A DNA stretch of 64,000 nt. It comes from Neorhizobium tomejilense. GTDB lineage: Bacteria > Pseudomonadota > Alphaproteobacteria > Rhizobiales > Rhizobiaceae. How positions within the stretch are numbered: the first letter of the stretch is position 1; the number at the start of each line of letters is the position of its first letter. Below are positions 44,266-53,836 of this stretch, in pieces. The stretch is taken from assembly GCA_002968845.1 (NCBI GenBank), contig PVBG01000017.1, positions 1-64,000 of the forward strand, in the 5' to 3' direction. The position numbers and the translations under genes are program-made. Under the pieces are notes generated by a model. The model was not told where the DNA came from, did no database searches, and saw only the letters and a program-made list of their open reading frames with translations.

Positions 44266-46230
44266 ATGCCGCGCTGGAGCCTCGATGATCTCAATCGACC
44301 CCTTCATTCCATAGAGCTGATTACGACAGACGTGTTCGATACCCTCTTATTGCGCAATGGCCTGTCCCAGCGGTCGCGCATCATTGCGGGTGAGAAGACG
44401 TTTGCCCGCTTTCTGCAAGGCCAGGGTTCGCCCATGGCCCCCGACGAACTGATCCGGGCCAGACTGCTTGCGGAAAAGATGGCATACCGCGCCCTGAACA
44501 TGGGCGGCGGCCGGGGCGAGGTGTGCCTTTCCGATATCATCCGCCGCCAAGTCGCCATTCTCGGGCTGTCGCGCTCCGTAATAGAGAAGCGGCTCGCTAT
44601 CGAGATCGAGATCGAAAAGCGGGCGCTTTTTGCGAATGGCGATTTCGCCATGCTGTTGAGGCGCCATCGTCAAGCCGGTGTGAGGGTCGTGGCGATTACC
44701 GATACGGGGCTGTCCGGTGAAAAAGTCGGCGAACTCATCGACCATTTTCACGGCCCCGGCCTCGTGGACGAGATCTATTCAAGCGCGGACCTGAAGGCCA
44801 GCAAGCGACAGGGCGATCTGTTTTCCCTGGTTCTAAAGGCTGAAAGGGTGGACGCTTCGCGCACCCTGCACATCGGCGACGACCTCCTTGCCGATTGCCT
44901 CGTACCAAAGAGCATGGGGATACAGACCATCCATATGCCGAAGAACCGCCTCAAGCGGCTCGTTTCAAAAGGCAATGGAGCCCTGGCAGAAGGGTTGCGG
45001 CAAGTCAGAGGTGGATCGGCTTCCCGCCGGGCCATACCCCCAATGGGCGATCAGGCTCACTTCGGGGAGCATGTATTCGGTCCGATCGTCGCAGAATTCT
45101 GTCTCTTTTTATGGCTATATGGGCAGCAGGTGAGCTCGGACCGTGATGCGACGATGCTTTTTTGTGCGCGCGGGGGACTTGGCATACGGGAGGCTTTCGA
45201 ACGTTTCCAATCCGTGCTCGACCTGCCTCTTTCGTTAAATCGCGAGAACATCCTGATTTCGCGCCTGATTGCTGCCCGCTCAGCGGTGGCGACCAGAAGC
45301 CCGGCTGTCCTCGATGAGCTTGCGCGGGAATTCGAATGCGCAAGTTTCGCCGCCGTTGCACATGCGCTCGGCAACGGTTCTTATGATCTACCCGACGAGT
45401 GGCAGCAGGCTTTCGATGCGAGCCGCTTTTTCGACATGCTCGATACGACTGCCGGCAGCGCTGTCGCGCAAGACATCGACAGTCAGAATGACTGCTTCAA
45501 GATCCATGTCGGGCAAATCGCAGGTGATGCCAAACGTATTATCCTCTGTGACACCGGACTTTACGGCAGCACCCAGAGGCTTCTGTCCGCCGGGCTACCG
45601 GAGCATCGTTTCGAGACGGTGCAGTTTGCGCGATGCAATTATAAGGGGCTTAACGAAGACCATTTTACCAATGTGGCGGGTCTCGTGGTGGAGGATCGCT
45701 TCTACGATCCGTTCAAGACGAGGACGGTGGTCCTGCGGTACTGGCACATCATCGAGAGTCTTTTTGAGCCGGCCATACCTTCCGTCAAAACCCTCAGCAT
45801 GGGATATGACGGCATGGTGATCGGCAATTCGGGAGAGATTCGCTTCGGCAGGCTCGATCCAGCCGCTGGCAATCCGCTTCTCACCGGCGCGCTATGCTAC
45901 ATCGATGGTCTCTCCAGCGGCGCGCAGGTTCTACGCGATGCGGATCGGGCCTGGCTGAGACTTAAACAAGCGATCATAAATCCATCCAAGGCGGATATGG
46001 CCGCCTTGGGCGTCGCGCCCCGATCGGTTGATTTCGGGCGAGGCGAATTCATTGCGACGGTTACACCGGCGACACGAGCCGGGATGGCACGCAAGTTGAT
46101 GGCCGTGAAATCTCAGCTGTGGCGCGAGGGAGCGATTGCGCAGGAGTTTCCGCGGTTGAAGCCGGCCTTGCTCCGCGCCGTTGGAATGGCGCATGTGCTT
46201 CGAGGCTTCTCGGCCAAACTGAACCGTTGA
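44266..46230 (+). CDS. HAD-superfamily hydrolase with large C-terminal domain (COG5610-like)
   Basis: 654 residues. The N-terminal 215 residues hold the HAD motifs: TTDVFDT (D22, nucleophile region; D25), AITDT near 143-147, K180 and IGDDLLAD (203-210). The C-terminal 400 residues (about 270-654) are unlike any domain I recognise and occur in proteins encoded in polysaccharide clusters. GAGGGGA lies before ATG 44266. It may be a phosphatase or a bifunctional transferase acting on an EPS intermediate. It precedes the flippase by 85 bases. Confidence 0.75.
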   Translation: MPRWSLDDLNRPLHSIELITTDVFDTLLLRNGLSQRSRIIAGEKTFARFLQGQGSPMAPDELIRARLLAEKMAYRALNMGGGRGEVCLSDIIRRQVAILGLSRSVIEKRLAIEIEIEKRALFANGDFAMLLRRHRQAGVRVVAITDTGLSGEKVGELIDHFHGPGLVDEIYSSADLKASKRQGDLFSLVLKAERVDASRTLHIGDDLLADCLVPKSMGIQTIHMPKNRLKRLVSKGNGALAEGLRQVRGGSASRRAIPPMGDQAHFGEHVFGPIVAEFCLFLWLYGQQVSSDRDATMLFCARGGLGIREAFERFQSVLDLPLSLNRENILISRLIAARSAVATRSPAVLDELAREFECASFAAVAHALGNGSYDLPDEWQQAFDASRFFDMLDTTAGSAVAQDIDSQNDCFKIHVGQIAGDAKRIILCDTGLYGSTQRLLSAGLPEHRFETVQFARCNYKGLNEDHFTNVAGLVVEDRFYDPFKTRTVVLRYWHIIESLFEPAIPSVKTLSMGYDGMVIGNSGEIRFGRLDPAAGNPLLTGALCYIDGLSSGAQVLRDADRAWLRLKQAIINPSKADMAALGVAPRSVDFGRGEFIATVTPATRAGMARKLMAVKSQLWREGAIAQEFPRLKPALLRAVGMAHVLRGFSAKLNR

Positions 46231-46315
46231 AGAGCATCCGAGGAGAATACCAACGACGAACGACGCAGGCTTCCTTGTTTATGGAGCCGGTAGTGAGATA
46301 GAGGCATGGTGAAGA

Positions 46316-47752
46316 ATGCTTGCGTTCGCAGCTCTCAAAGGAGCCAGTTGGCTCGTCTTTTCTCGCTTCGTCGGGCGGTTTATCGACTTTTTCAACGTAC
46401 TCATCCTGGCTCGCCTGTTGTCGCCGGCGGAGTTCGGGCTGGCGGCGCTCGCAATGGCGCTGGTCGTGGTCATAGATACCGTTCTGGAGGTCCCGGTCAC
46501 CCAGGCGCTGGTGCGACTGCCGAAGCTCGATAAGAGCCACCTTGATACCGGCTTCACACTAGGTGTGTTGAGAAGTTTTGCGATCGCCGTGATCTTCCTT
46601 GTCGCGACTTGGCCGTATTCGCTGATGAACGCAAATCCCCTGCTCGTTCCGGTGATCGCCGCCATGGCGCTCGGCCCTATCGCGAAGGGGTTCATGAGCC
46701 CCGCAATGGTGCATTTTGCCCGCGCGCTCGAATTCCGCCCGACATTCGGGATCGAAACGATCAGCAAGCTCTGCGCTTTTGCGGCCGCAGTCGCCACCGT
46801 GGCTGCCGGTGGCGGCTATTGGGCGATCGTCGTCAATTTCGTGACCACCGCATTTGTCGCCACCGTCGCTTCTTATGCCGTGGCCCCTTACAGACCTGCG
46901 TTCTCGCTGAACCGGCTCTCGGATTTTGCGGGCTTTATCGGCTGGTTCAGTTCGGCGCAGTTGGTGTCCGCCTTGAATTGGCAGTTTGATCGTTTCCTGA
47001 TCGGCTCTGCCGGAAACAGCGCCATGCTCGGCCGCTACGCCGTTGCAAGCGACATCGCCGTCATCCCAACCCAGAGCATCATCGGCCCGGCGCTGCAGCC
47101 GGTCATGGCTGCGTTTTCGCAGATCAGTTCGAATGCGGACCGAATGAGGACGGCTTTCCTCAAGGCAAGCCGTTTCGCGATGCTGATTTCGCTTCCAGTT
47201 TGCGTCGGCCTCTCCCTGACGGCAGATCTCGTGACCGCTATCCTGCTCGGAGCGCAATGGAGCGACGCGGCTCCTTATCTCAGCCTGCTCGCCCTTTCGG
47301 TCATTCCGATACCCTATTTCCAGACGCTCTATTCGGCGAGCCTCGCTCTCGATCGTCCCTCCGTCATTTTCAGGCTCAACGCGATCGACCTGTGCTTCCG
47401 GGTCGTTCTGATCTCCGTCGGCTTTTATCTTCTTGCAGCCCATGGAGCGAGCATTGGCCGAATCCTGGTCGCTTCCGTCATGGCTGTTTTCTACGTTGTC
47501 GAGGCACGGCGGCTGTTCGGGCTGGGGCCTTGGCAGCAGCTCCGGAACCTCTGGAAAGTTCTGATTTCCGCGGCTGTCATGGCAGTTGTCGTCATCTGGC
47601 TGCGAACGGGAATGCCGGCGTCCGGTCTGCCCGTCGCGATACAGCTTATCGCGGTAGCGAGCGCGGGTACCGCCACCTACCTCGCCACACTGTTCGGGCT
47701 GGGCATGCGGATTGCCCTTACAGCCGGAAGACCTGATCTGGTCGATCGATAA
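46316..47752 (+). CDS. polysaccharide flippase, Wzx/PST family
   Basis: 478 residues with about 12 hydrophobic helices. It begins with the family's ALKGASWLVFSRFVGRFIDF and LLSPAEFGLAALAMAL. It would translocate the undecaprenyl-linked EPS repeat unit across the inner membrane for the polymerase. It converges on the GT2 gene with only five bases between stops, so no terminator separates them. Confidence 0.9.
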   Translation: MLAFAALKGASWLVFSRFVGRFIDFFNVLILARLLSPAEFGLAALAMALVVVIDTVLEVPVTQALVRLPKLDKSHLDTGFTLGVLRSFAIAVIFLVATWPYSLMNANPLLVPVIAAMALGPIAKGFMSPAMVHFARALEFRPTFGIETISKLCAFAAAVATVAAGGGYWAIVVNFVTTAFVATVASYAVAPYRPAFSLNRLSDFAGFIGWFSSAQLVSALNWQFDRFLIGSAGNSAMLGRYAVASDIAVIPTQSIIGPALQPVMAAFSQISSNADRMRTAFLKASRFAMLISLPVCVGLSLTADLVTAILLGAQWSDAAPYLSLLALSVIPIPYFQTLYSASLALDRPSVIFRLNAIDLCFRVVLISVGFYLLAAHGASIGRILVASVMAVFYVVEARRLFGLGPWQQLRNLWKVLISAAVMAVVVIWLRTGMPASGLPVAIQLIAVASAGTATYLATLFGLGMRIALTAGRPDLVDR

Positions 47753-47757
47753 TCCGC

Positions 47758-48846
47758 TCAGATCAGCGCCCGAATGAGCCCGCGCGTCGAGCGGGTCCCG
47801 GCGCCCAGACGATAGGCAAGCGCCTTTCGGGCGCGATCTCTGGGAAGCAGACTGATGGCCGTGAAAAACAGTGTCATGGAAACCTTCATCCGCAGCGGGT
47901 TTTTGTCCCGCCACAACCGCCCCACAAGCCCAGACAGGCTGGCGAAGGAAATCCGTTCGTCCTCCGCCACCGCAAGATAAAAGCGCCGCTCACGGTAGAA
48001 ATAGGCATGCTCGGTGGACACGAGACCGGACCGATGGCCATAGTCTGGCAGGATCCGGCGTAGATGCTCCGTCCTGGCGACGAATCTCTGAAGATCCCGA
48101 TGCAAAGCTTGTGTATTCAATTCGTCACCGAAGCCGGAATCGTTGCGGTCATGGACCCGGTAAAGACCGAGCGGCTGCGCCAGGCTCACCACGTCGCCGA
48201 TGAACGGAGCCGCGAACAGGATAATGCCATCGACAGCCCTGTCATAGTCTGCGTCCTTCAGGAGCTCGCACACGTCGCGTCTGAAAACATTGCCCGAGGT
48301 CGGAGGGGTCGCGTAGACACCGGTACGCAAGACCCGGCCCGCCAGTTCACGCCCTCTGAACGCCTGGAGTTCGGGTATCGGGCCGCTGATGACATTGCCG
48401 TCGCCGTCGATCCGCTTCAACGGAAACTGAAGTTTCGCAACGCCGTCGTCCAGGTTGGTGAGGATCACCTCCAATGCCTGCGGAAGAAGCTCATCATCGG
48501 CATCCAGAAATAGGACGAAGGGTGCCTGTGTCTGCTCGAGTCCAAAAAGACAGGCCCTGCGCTGACCACCATTTGTAAGCCGAAACGCACGCACCCCCAG
48601 TTCGCGGATCACCTCCCACGAACCATCGGTGGAGCCGTCGTCGATCACGAGGATCTGGCACTGCCTGCACTTTTGCGAAAGGACGCTTTCAACCGCGCGC
48701 CTGATGAATTGCGAATAGTTGAAGCAGGTGATGATGATCGCGAGCTTGCAGATACGGCCCTCCGGATCATCCGCGGATTGTTCAGATCCGCAGGAATCCT
48801 GCACCTGTGGGGGTGTTTGCGGGGAGGCCACGGGGCCTGCGGTCAT
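47758..48846 (-). CDS. glycosyltransferase, GT2 family
   Basis: 362 residues. A GT-A fold starts at about residue 36 (LAIIITCFNYSQFIRRAVESVL), with VIDDGSTDGS and the DADDE metal-binding motif (FLDADDELL). Its ATG 48846 overlaps the stop of the chain-length gene (ATGA), third in the coupled leftward unit 52543-47758. It lacks membrane segments of synthase-type enzymes, so it is a monosaccharide transferase. Confidence 0.9.
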   Translation of the reverse strand: MTAGPVASPQTPPQVQDSCGSEQSADDPEGRICKLAIIITCFNYSQFIRRAVESVLSQKCRQCQILVIDDGSTDGSWEVIRELGVRAFRLTNGGQRRACLFGLEQTQAPFVLFLDADDELLPQALEVILTNLDDGVAKLQFPLKRIDGDGNVISGPIPELQAFRGRELAGRVLRTGVYATPPTSGNVFRRDVCELLKDADYDRAVDGIILFAAPFIGDVVSLAQPLGLYRVHDRNDSGFGDELNTQALHRDLQRFVARTEHLRRILPDYGHRSGLVSTEHAYFYRERRFYLAVAEDERISFASLSGLVGRLWRDKNPLRMKVSMTLFFTAISLLPRDRARKALAYRLGAGTRSTRGLIRALI

Positions 48847-50516
48847 GACCTGACCCTGTTGACTACGGTGCCGATCACCGGCGCGCCAGCACGCCGCAGC
48901 TGGTTGTGAACGTCCTTCACCTCGTCAATTGTCGTGCGCCCGCTCTTTGCGACGATCAAGACGGCATCGGCATGAAATGCCAACGCCAGCGCATCGAGGG
49001 AGGTATCAAGGGCCGGAAGATCGAAGATGACATCTCCCTTCAATCGAGCCGATTCCAGAATCCGCAAGACGCTGGGATGGCGGAAATCCGCAAAAATATC
49101 GATATGCGGGTCTGTCGAGTGGATCGGCAGCGTCGCAATGCCATCGAGATTGCCAAGGGACAGCTGATCCGCCTTCAGACCTGAGATTGCCACGTCGGCC
49201 AGGGAGGTTGAGGAACTGGATGTTTCTTCGACCATGGACGGCAGTCCCGAATAGAAGAACGTCACATTGTGGCCGCTTCGGCTCAGAAGCTGCGCCATGC
49301 TGAGAGACAGGGTCGAAACGCCGGTCGCAGCCGTTGCCCCGATGAATGCAATCACGATGTTTCTTTCCCGCCGTTGCGATGCGCAGGCGACATCGACGGA
49401 GGTTTTCAAGTCGCGAATGACGCTGGCGTATCGTTGGAGCGCCGGGCTGTCGAAATGCCATCCGATGCCTGCCGTCTTGCCGGTGTCCGGAACCGTTGCC
49501 AGGCACGGAATGCCGGTTTCCTGCGAGAGTTCCTTCGTATCGCGCACCCGTCGATCAAAGGCCACGTTGATGGCTATGGTCGACATACCAATCAGAAACC
49601 CCAGCAGCCCACCCAATGCGGCGATCAGTGCCTTGCGCGGGCCGGAGGGATCGAGTGGCGGAAGTGCGGCGCCGATGATCCGAGCATCGGCATCCGGTGT
49701 GGCCAGCACGGGTAACGTGCCGTTCCTCATTGCCTCCCGGGCAGCGTTGACCTGGGTAGCCAGCGAGTCCAGTCGTCCCTGCAGCGTGTCCGTGCCAGCT
49801 CGCGCCATCTGCTCTTTTGAGGCAATCGATTGGAGGATGTATCCCGACGCCATGGCGTTTGCGACACGGGCAGGAAGGTTCTGATTATATGACCAGAATT
49901 CGATTTCGACGACATAGGATTGCCCCACCCGCCGCGCGCTCAGCCGTTTGACGAAATTCGCGAAGGCAATGCGGCGGGCGTTTTCGTGGGGGTCGGCGGC
50001 CGGGTCCAGAGCATCCTCGGCCCGCCTTGATGTCTTGCCAAGCGTTGTCAACCCGTTGTCCACAAGCGTCGACATCGTGTCCTGCACCTGAACCGCCAGC
50101 CCGGTAAATTCCTTCGGTGGCCGGGGGCCGAGTTCGGCGTCGCCCTGAAGAACAAGGCTGTCGAAGACGGCGGATAGAAGCCGCTCCGAACGGATGATCT
50201 GCAACTCGCTTTCGGCGCTGTTCAGGTCCAGGTTCTGTTGCCCGCTGATGTCGCGGTCGGCGGAAGCAAATTGCCGCGGCTCCAGCAGAAGCGTTGCCGT
50301 GGCATTGTACACCTTGGGAAGAGAGTTCGCATAAAGAAAGGCGAGCAGGAACCCCGCCGCCGTGCACGCGACAAGCCGTATCTTGTTACGCCACGCAAGC
50401 GCGACCATCAGGCGCAGCAGCGCGAGAGGACCTTCGCCGGGATCGCCTGGCGGTGCGCGATCCGTGCGCCACATACGGGAAGCTTCCTCCAGAGGGCCAG
50501 GCCTGTTGAACGTCAT
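48843..50516 (-). CDS. Wzz/ExoP-type chain-length protein with degenerate BY-kinase domain
   Basis: 557 residues. Two transmembrane helices (about 44-63 and 295-318) frame a periplasmic Wzz domain, as in the ExoP polysaccharide co-polymerases. The C-terminal cytoplasmic domain aligns with bacterial tyrosine kinases, but its P-loop reads GATAATGVST (393-402), without the Lys of GKST. The Walker A' reads VIFDLPALD, and there is no C-terminal tyrosine cluster. Kinase activity is unlikely. It should still set chain length with the polymerase. Confidence 0.85.
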   Translation of the reverse strand: MTFNRPGPLEEASRMWRTDRAPPGDPGEGPLALLRLMVALAWRNKIRLVACTAAGFLLAFLYANSLPKVYNATATLLLEPRQFASADRDISGQQNLDLNSAESELQIIRSERLLSAVFDSLVLQGDAELGPRPPKEFTGLAVQVQDTMSTLVDNGLTTLGKTSRRAEDALDPAADPHENARRIAFANFVKRLSARRVGQSYVVEIEFWSYNQNLPARVANAMASGYILQSIASKEQMARAGTDTLQGRLDSLATQVNAAREAMRNGTLPVLATPDADARIIGAALPPLDPSGPRKALIAALGGLLGFLIGMSTIAINVAFDRRVRDTKELSQETGIPCLATVPDTGKTAGIGWHFDSPALQRYASVIRDLKTSVDVACASQRRERNIVIAFIGATAATGVSTLSLSMAQLLSRSGHNVTFFYSGLPSMVEETSSSSTSLADVAISGLKADQLSLGNLDGIATLPIHSTDPHIDIFADFRHPSVLRILESARLKGDVIFDLPALDTSLDALALAFHADAVLIVAKSGRTTIDEVKDVHNQLRRAGAPVIGTVVNRVRS

Positions 50517-52543
50517 TTGGCCTTCCCTCCGGCTCGCAGCGGACGAGCGCTGAAGACTGGCAACCGAGCCGCACGCTCAGGCTCCAGGCGTCCCCGCAGA
50601 ACATCCGCAAATCCTAAGAGATTGCCTTTGACCCTCCCGCGACGATCGATAAACGGTTCCGCCCACAACAGCCGGCCGAAATTGCTGGCGATGTTGCGCA
50701 GAACCTGGTCGGCAACCTGCGCAAGCGTCATGGTGCCCTTGCGCATCATGTAAAGCGGGTTGACGATCTGAGAGTATCCCAGCCGCTCACCGCTCACGCG
50801 GCCGCTCTTGACGCCCATATGTACGCCGCAGGCCTCGTCCGATTTGACGAAGCGTCCACCCTGCTTGGCAAGCGCGGCCGCGAAATCACGATCCTCCAGC
50901 CAGCCGTACAGGACTAGCCGTTCGTCGAACCTCGCGTCGCCGATGGCGGACATGCGAAAGGCCATGTTGCAGCCATAGGGACTGTAGGGTTCATGCCACC
51001 TCGAACCAGGGGATGGCGCACGATCGAGAAGGCGGAGGGCCTCATCGAAGGGGATGCCGGGGCCTTTGATTCCGTCGGCGATCACGTGCCCCGTCAACCC
51101 AACGAGGCGGCTTTCATCGCGAAACGCGCAGACGGCGGATTCCAGCCAATTTGCGTGGGCGACGAAATCATCGTCGAAAAAGACGACCACATCCGTTCCG
51201 GCAGGCAGGTTGGTGAGCGCTCTGTTGCGTTGGGCCGCAAGGCCGGCCTTTCCCGTGACGATCGTCACTTTGGGATCGGAAACCAGATCGCCGACGTCGG
51301 ACGCATCCACGCAGGACACCACCAACGTATCCGGCCGAACCGTCTGGGTTGCGAGAAGATGGCGCACCGTCGCACTGATGACCGCCGGGCGACCGCGAGT
51401 GGCGATGACCACCGCCAGGCTAAGTTCCGCCGACCTTGGCGAATTATGCGGAACAAGGCCTTTCGCGGGGTTCTGAAGCAGTTCCCGATAACCCGCTGCG
51501 GTGTTCGTCCAGGAGAAGTTGCGCACCTGCTCCAAGCCCCGACCGCGCAGCTCGCCTTTGAGCAGATTGGACCCCTGCAGGGCCGCGATATGCCTGATCC
51601 ACTCCTCCGGCTGGAAGGGAGAGGCCATCAGCGCCGCCGCACCGCATACTTCAGGCATGCTGGCGCAATCGGACGCCACGACGGGGCAACCCAAGGCCAT
51701 GGCTTCGACAATGGGCAGCCCAAAGCCCTCGGTGATGGAGGGGAATGCCAGACAGAGTGCGTGTTTCAGAAAATAGGCGAGATCGTCGTCCGACACCCGC
51801 CCCACGAGAAGGAGGTTGGGCCGTTTTTCGAGAAGGTCAGAGGCAAAAATACCGGCACTTCCGCCGGCGACGACGATGTCGATATCCAGGTCGTCAAGAG
51901 CCGCTGCAGCCTTCACCAGCAAGCCAAGGTTCTTGTGCTGGGCACTAGAGGCAAGCGCCAGAACGAATTGGCGGCCTCTTGCGTCTATGGCACTGACCAC
52001 TTGCGGCGCAACCTTCGCCAGTCCGGCGTCCCACTCGAGAGCGTGTTCATGGCCATTGGGAAGGACAGCAATGTCCTCCTGCCGGATAGGCAGGTAGCGG
52101 GCGAGTTGCCGGGCCGATGCGTGAGAGACGGTGGCGATGCGGGCGGAACGTCGAACCAGGAGCGGATGCAGTCGGGAATAGGCCATACGGAAGGCGCGGC
52201 CATAACTTTCCGGGGCGGCAAAAATGTTGGCGTCATGGATGCAGACGATCTGATCCCTCTTAAGAACGGGTGCCGAATTGCAAAGATTGAGCAGCGGCCC
52301 ACGGCAAGTCCGGGCAAGCACGGTCTGCTCCCACGCGTGCCCGCCGAACTCACCGGCGGTGACCAGCGGAAGCCGGGCAAAACCCGGGTCCGGCGTGCCG
52401 ACGGGCGCGATTATCGGTAGTCGCTCTTCATGACCGAAGGTGCGGTCGAGAGCCTTGACGACATTCATCGCATAGCGCTGAACGCCGGTCGCACTTTGCG
52501 TCAGGAACCGCCCGTTGATGGCGCAGTGCTCGATTGAGCTCAC
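50513..52543 (-). CDS. fused GT4-GT2 bifunctional glycosyltransferase
   Basis: 676 residues. Residues 1-370 form a GT4 enzyme (SITEGFGLPIVEAMALG near 283-299). Residues 384-676 form a GT2 enzyme (LAVVIATRGRP, then FFDDDF metal site, then the LYGWLEDRDF block). The start is GTG 52543 with GGAGG eight bases upstream. The stop overlaps the following start as ATGA. It could add two successive sugars to the repeat unit. Confidence 0.9.
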   Translation of the reverse strand: MSSIEHCAINGRFLTQSATGVQRYAMNVVKALDRTFGHEERLPIIAPVGTPDPGFARLPLVTAGEFGGHAWEQTVLARTCRGPLLNLCNSAPVLKRDQIVCIHDANIFAAPESYGRAFRMAYSRLHPLLVRRSARIATVSHASARQLARYLPIRQEDIAVLPNGHEHALEWDAGLAKVAPQVVSAIDARGRQFVLALASSAQHKNLGLLVKAAAALDDLDIDIVVAGGSAGIFASDLLEKRPNLLLVGRVSDDDLAYFLKHALCLAFPSITEGFGLPIVEAMALGCPVVASDCASMPEVCGAAALMASPFQPEEWIRHIAALQGSNLLKGELRGRGLEQVRNFSWTNTAAGYRELLQNPAKGLVPHNSPRSAELSLAVVIATRGRPAVISATVRHLLATQTVRPDTLVVSCVDASDVGDLVSDPKVTIVTGKAGLAAQRNRALTNLPAGTDVVVFFDDDFVAHANWLESAVCAFRDESRLVGLTGHVIADGIKGPGIPFDEALRLLDRAPSPGSRWHEPYSPYGCNMAFRMSAIGDARFDERLVLYGWLEDRDFAAALAKQGGRFVKSDEACGVHMGVKSGRVSGERLGYSQIVNPLYMMRKGTMTLAQVADQVLRNIASNFGRLLWAEPFIDRRGRVKGNLLGFADVLRGRLEPERAARLPVFSARPLRAGGKAK

Positions 52544-52803
52544 GACTGCCCTCCATCATCGTTCGCGCGGAAAGGGGGGGCAATGTGCGGGTACCAAGGG
52601 CGATGGACGAGGAGGCCCCGCTCATCTGCCAATTTTCCGGTTTGCGAAAAACAAGACCGCGGCGACAAGCAGATGGCGGTCTCTTTTTGCTGAAAGTTTC
52701 TGCTGACGATCTCAAAGCTGGCTTGCAAGATGTACTGATCCCCAAAGCTATTGCATTGCGTCTGCCGTATGCGCCCGCTCTCGCGGAACGTCCGCCATGT
52801 GCT

Positions 52804-52826
52804 AACCGCCCCCGCTGGGGCGGGTT
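52804..52826 (-). terminator. GC-rich hairpin after the ExoY-like gene
   Basis: Reading leftward, AACCCGCCCC pairs with GGGGCGGTT (one bulge) around AGCG, directly after the sugar transferase stop. The T-run is weak. It may end or partly attenuate transcription into the glycosyltransferase unit. The rest of 52544-52803 contains no gene. Confidence 0.55.
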
Positions 52827-52832
52827 CAATAA

Positions 52833-53552
52833 TCAATAGCTGCCGTGCGCGCGCAGGACCGCCGGCACGGTCTTGGCCATGATGACGATATCCCCCCAGA
52901 TGCTTTGTTCCCGGACATAGCGCATGTCGAGTTCGACACGTGCGTTGTAGCTGATGTCGTTGCGACCGCTGATCTGCCAAAGCCCAGTCAGGCCAGGCCG
53001 AACCCGGATGTAATCCACAAAGTGGCGACCATAGAACTCCGCCTCGCTCGATACGATCGGGCGCGGGCCGACGATGCTCATATGTCCCAGTATGACGTTC
53101 AGGAGCTGGGGTATCTCATCGGCGCTGCTCTTGCGCAGCAGGGCGCCGAGCGGCGTAATCCTGGGGTCGTTCTTCAGTTTGTGCGTGGCGGCCCATTCCG
53201 CCCTGTCCGACGGATTGGCGGAAAGATGCCGCAGCAGAGCTTCATCGGCATTGGGGACCATTGTCCTGAACTTGAGACACGGGAACATCACCCCATTCTT
53301 GCCGATCCGGCGGTGCCCAACGAAGATCGGGCGGCCCTGAACGGTATAAAGCAGGGCGATCAGCATCACGATCATCGGCATGAGAACGATAAGGGCAATA
53401 AGAGAAATGACCGTGTCGAGAGCCCGTTTCAGAGAGACCGAAAGGCGATGGGACGCCTCGTTTCCGATCCTCGGGAAAGCGAATTGTTCGGGTGCCTGAA
53501 GATGGGAGCCATTCATCGCATTCAAATTACTACTGACATTCATGTCATTCAT
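52833..53552 (-). CDS. exoY: EPS-initiating undecaprenyl-phosphate sugar transferase
   Basis: 239 residues, close to ExoY (226). One strong N-terminal hydrophobic helix (about 45-70) is followed by the bacterial sugar transferase domain: LKFRTMVPNADE, PRITPLGALLRKSSADEIPQ, and SIVGPRP with RPGLTGLWQISGRN. It links the first sugar phosphate to the lipid carrier. ATG 53552 has GGAG seven bases upstream. The frame is open further, but that part has no site. The ExoX-like protein at 40095 could act on it. Confidence 0.93.
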   Translation of the reverse strand: MNDMNVSSNLNAMNGSHLQAPEQFAFPRIGNEASHRLSVSLKRALDTVISLIALIVLMPMIVMLIALLYTVQGRPIFVGHRRIGKNGVMFPCLKFRTMVPNADEALLRHLSANPSDRAEWAATHKLKNDPRITPLGALLRKSSADEIPQLLNVILGHMSIVGPRPIVSSEAEFYGRHFVDYIRVRPGLTGLWQISGRNDISYNARVELDMRYVREQSIWGDIVIMAKTVPAVLRAHGSY

Positions 53553-53666
53553 CTGCGTGCTCCGTACTCTAGATAAAAGACGAAAGGGTATGGGCAGACA
53601 ATCTATAGCGGCATCCACACCCACGTTAGCGCCTGGTATTTCATTTGACAATACTTTTATTGCGGC

Positions 53667-53705
53667 GCACTATTTAGGCATCATGGAATGTATCGGCACT
53701 ATTTA
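53667..53705 (+). repeat. direct repeat GCACTATTTA x2
   Basis: Two perfect ten-base copies begin 29 bases apart (53667 and 53696), close to three helical turns, a spacing compatible with cooperative regulator binding. They adjoin the shared 15-base motif. Confidence 0.45.
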
Positions 53706-53708
53706 CCG

Positions 53709-53723
53709 ATATATGTGCGAGTT
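53709..53723 (+). promoter_or_regulatory. shared EPS promoter motif, copy 2
   Basis: ATATATGTGCGAGTT, exactly as at 44017-44031, 114 bases before the glycosyltransferase start at 53837. Confidence 0.5.
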
Positions 53724-53836
53724 AAACTGCACATTCCGGGGTAGATAATCATATCTACTTCTTTCGATCTAGAACGTGAGCCAAATTGCTGCAATGGCTG
53801 ATGATTTTGGCTGTTGCTCGGTCATGGGGAGACTTC

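Larger units (their letters stand above)
53553..53836. promoter_or_regulatory. divergent EPS promoter region with repeats
   Basis: 284 bases between opposite EPS genes. It has TTGACA at 53645-53650, the direct repeat GCACTATTTA (53667-53676 and 53696-53705) 29 bases apart, and the ATATATGTGCGAGTT motif at 53709-53723. Confidence 0.6.

Noticed and set aside
46559..47914. A 451-codon minus-strand open frame
   Set aside because: Antisense to the flippase and to the end of the GT2 gene; no motif and improbable composition.
50993..52420. A 475-codon plus-strand open frame
   Set aside because: Antisense shadow of the GT4-GT2 fusion gene, which has clear catalytic motifs and a ribosome site.
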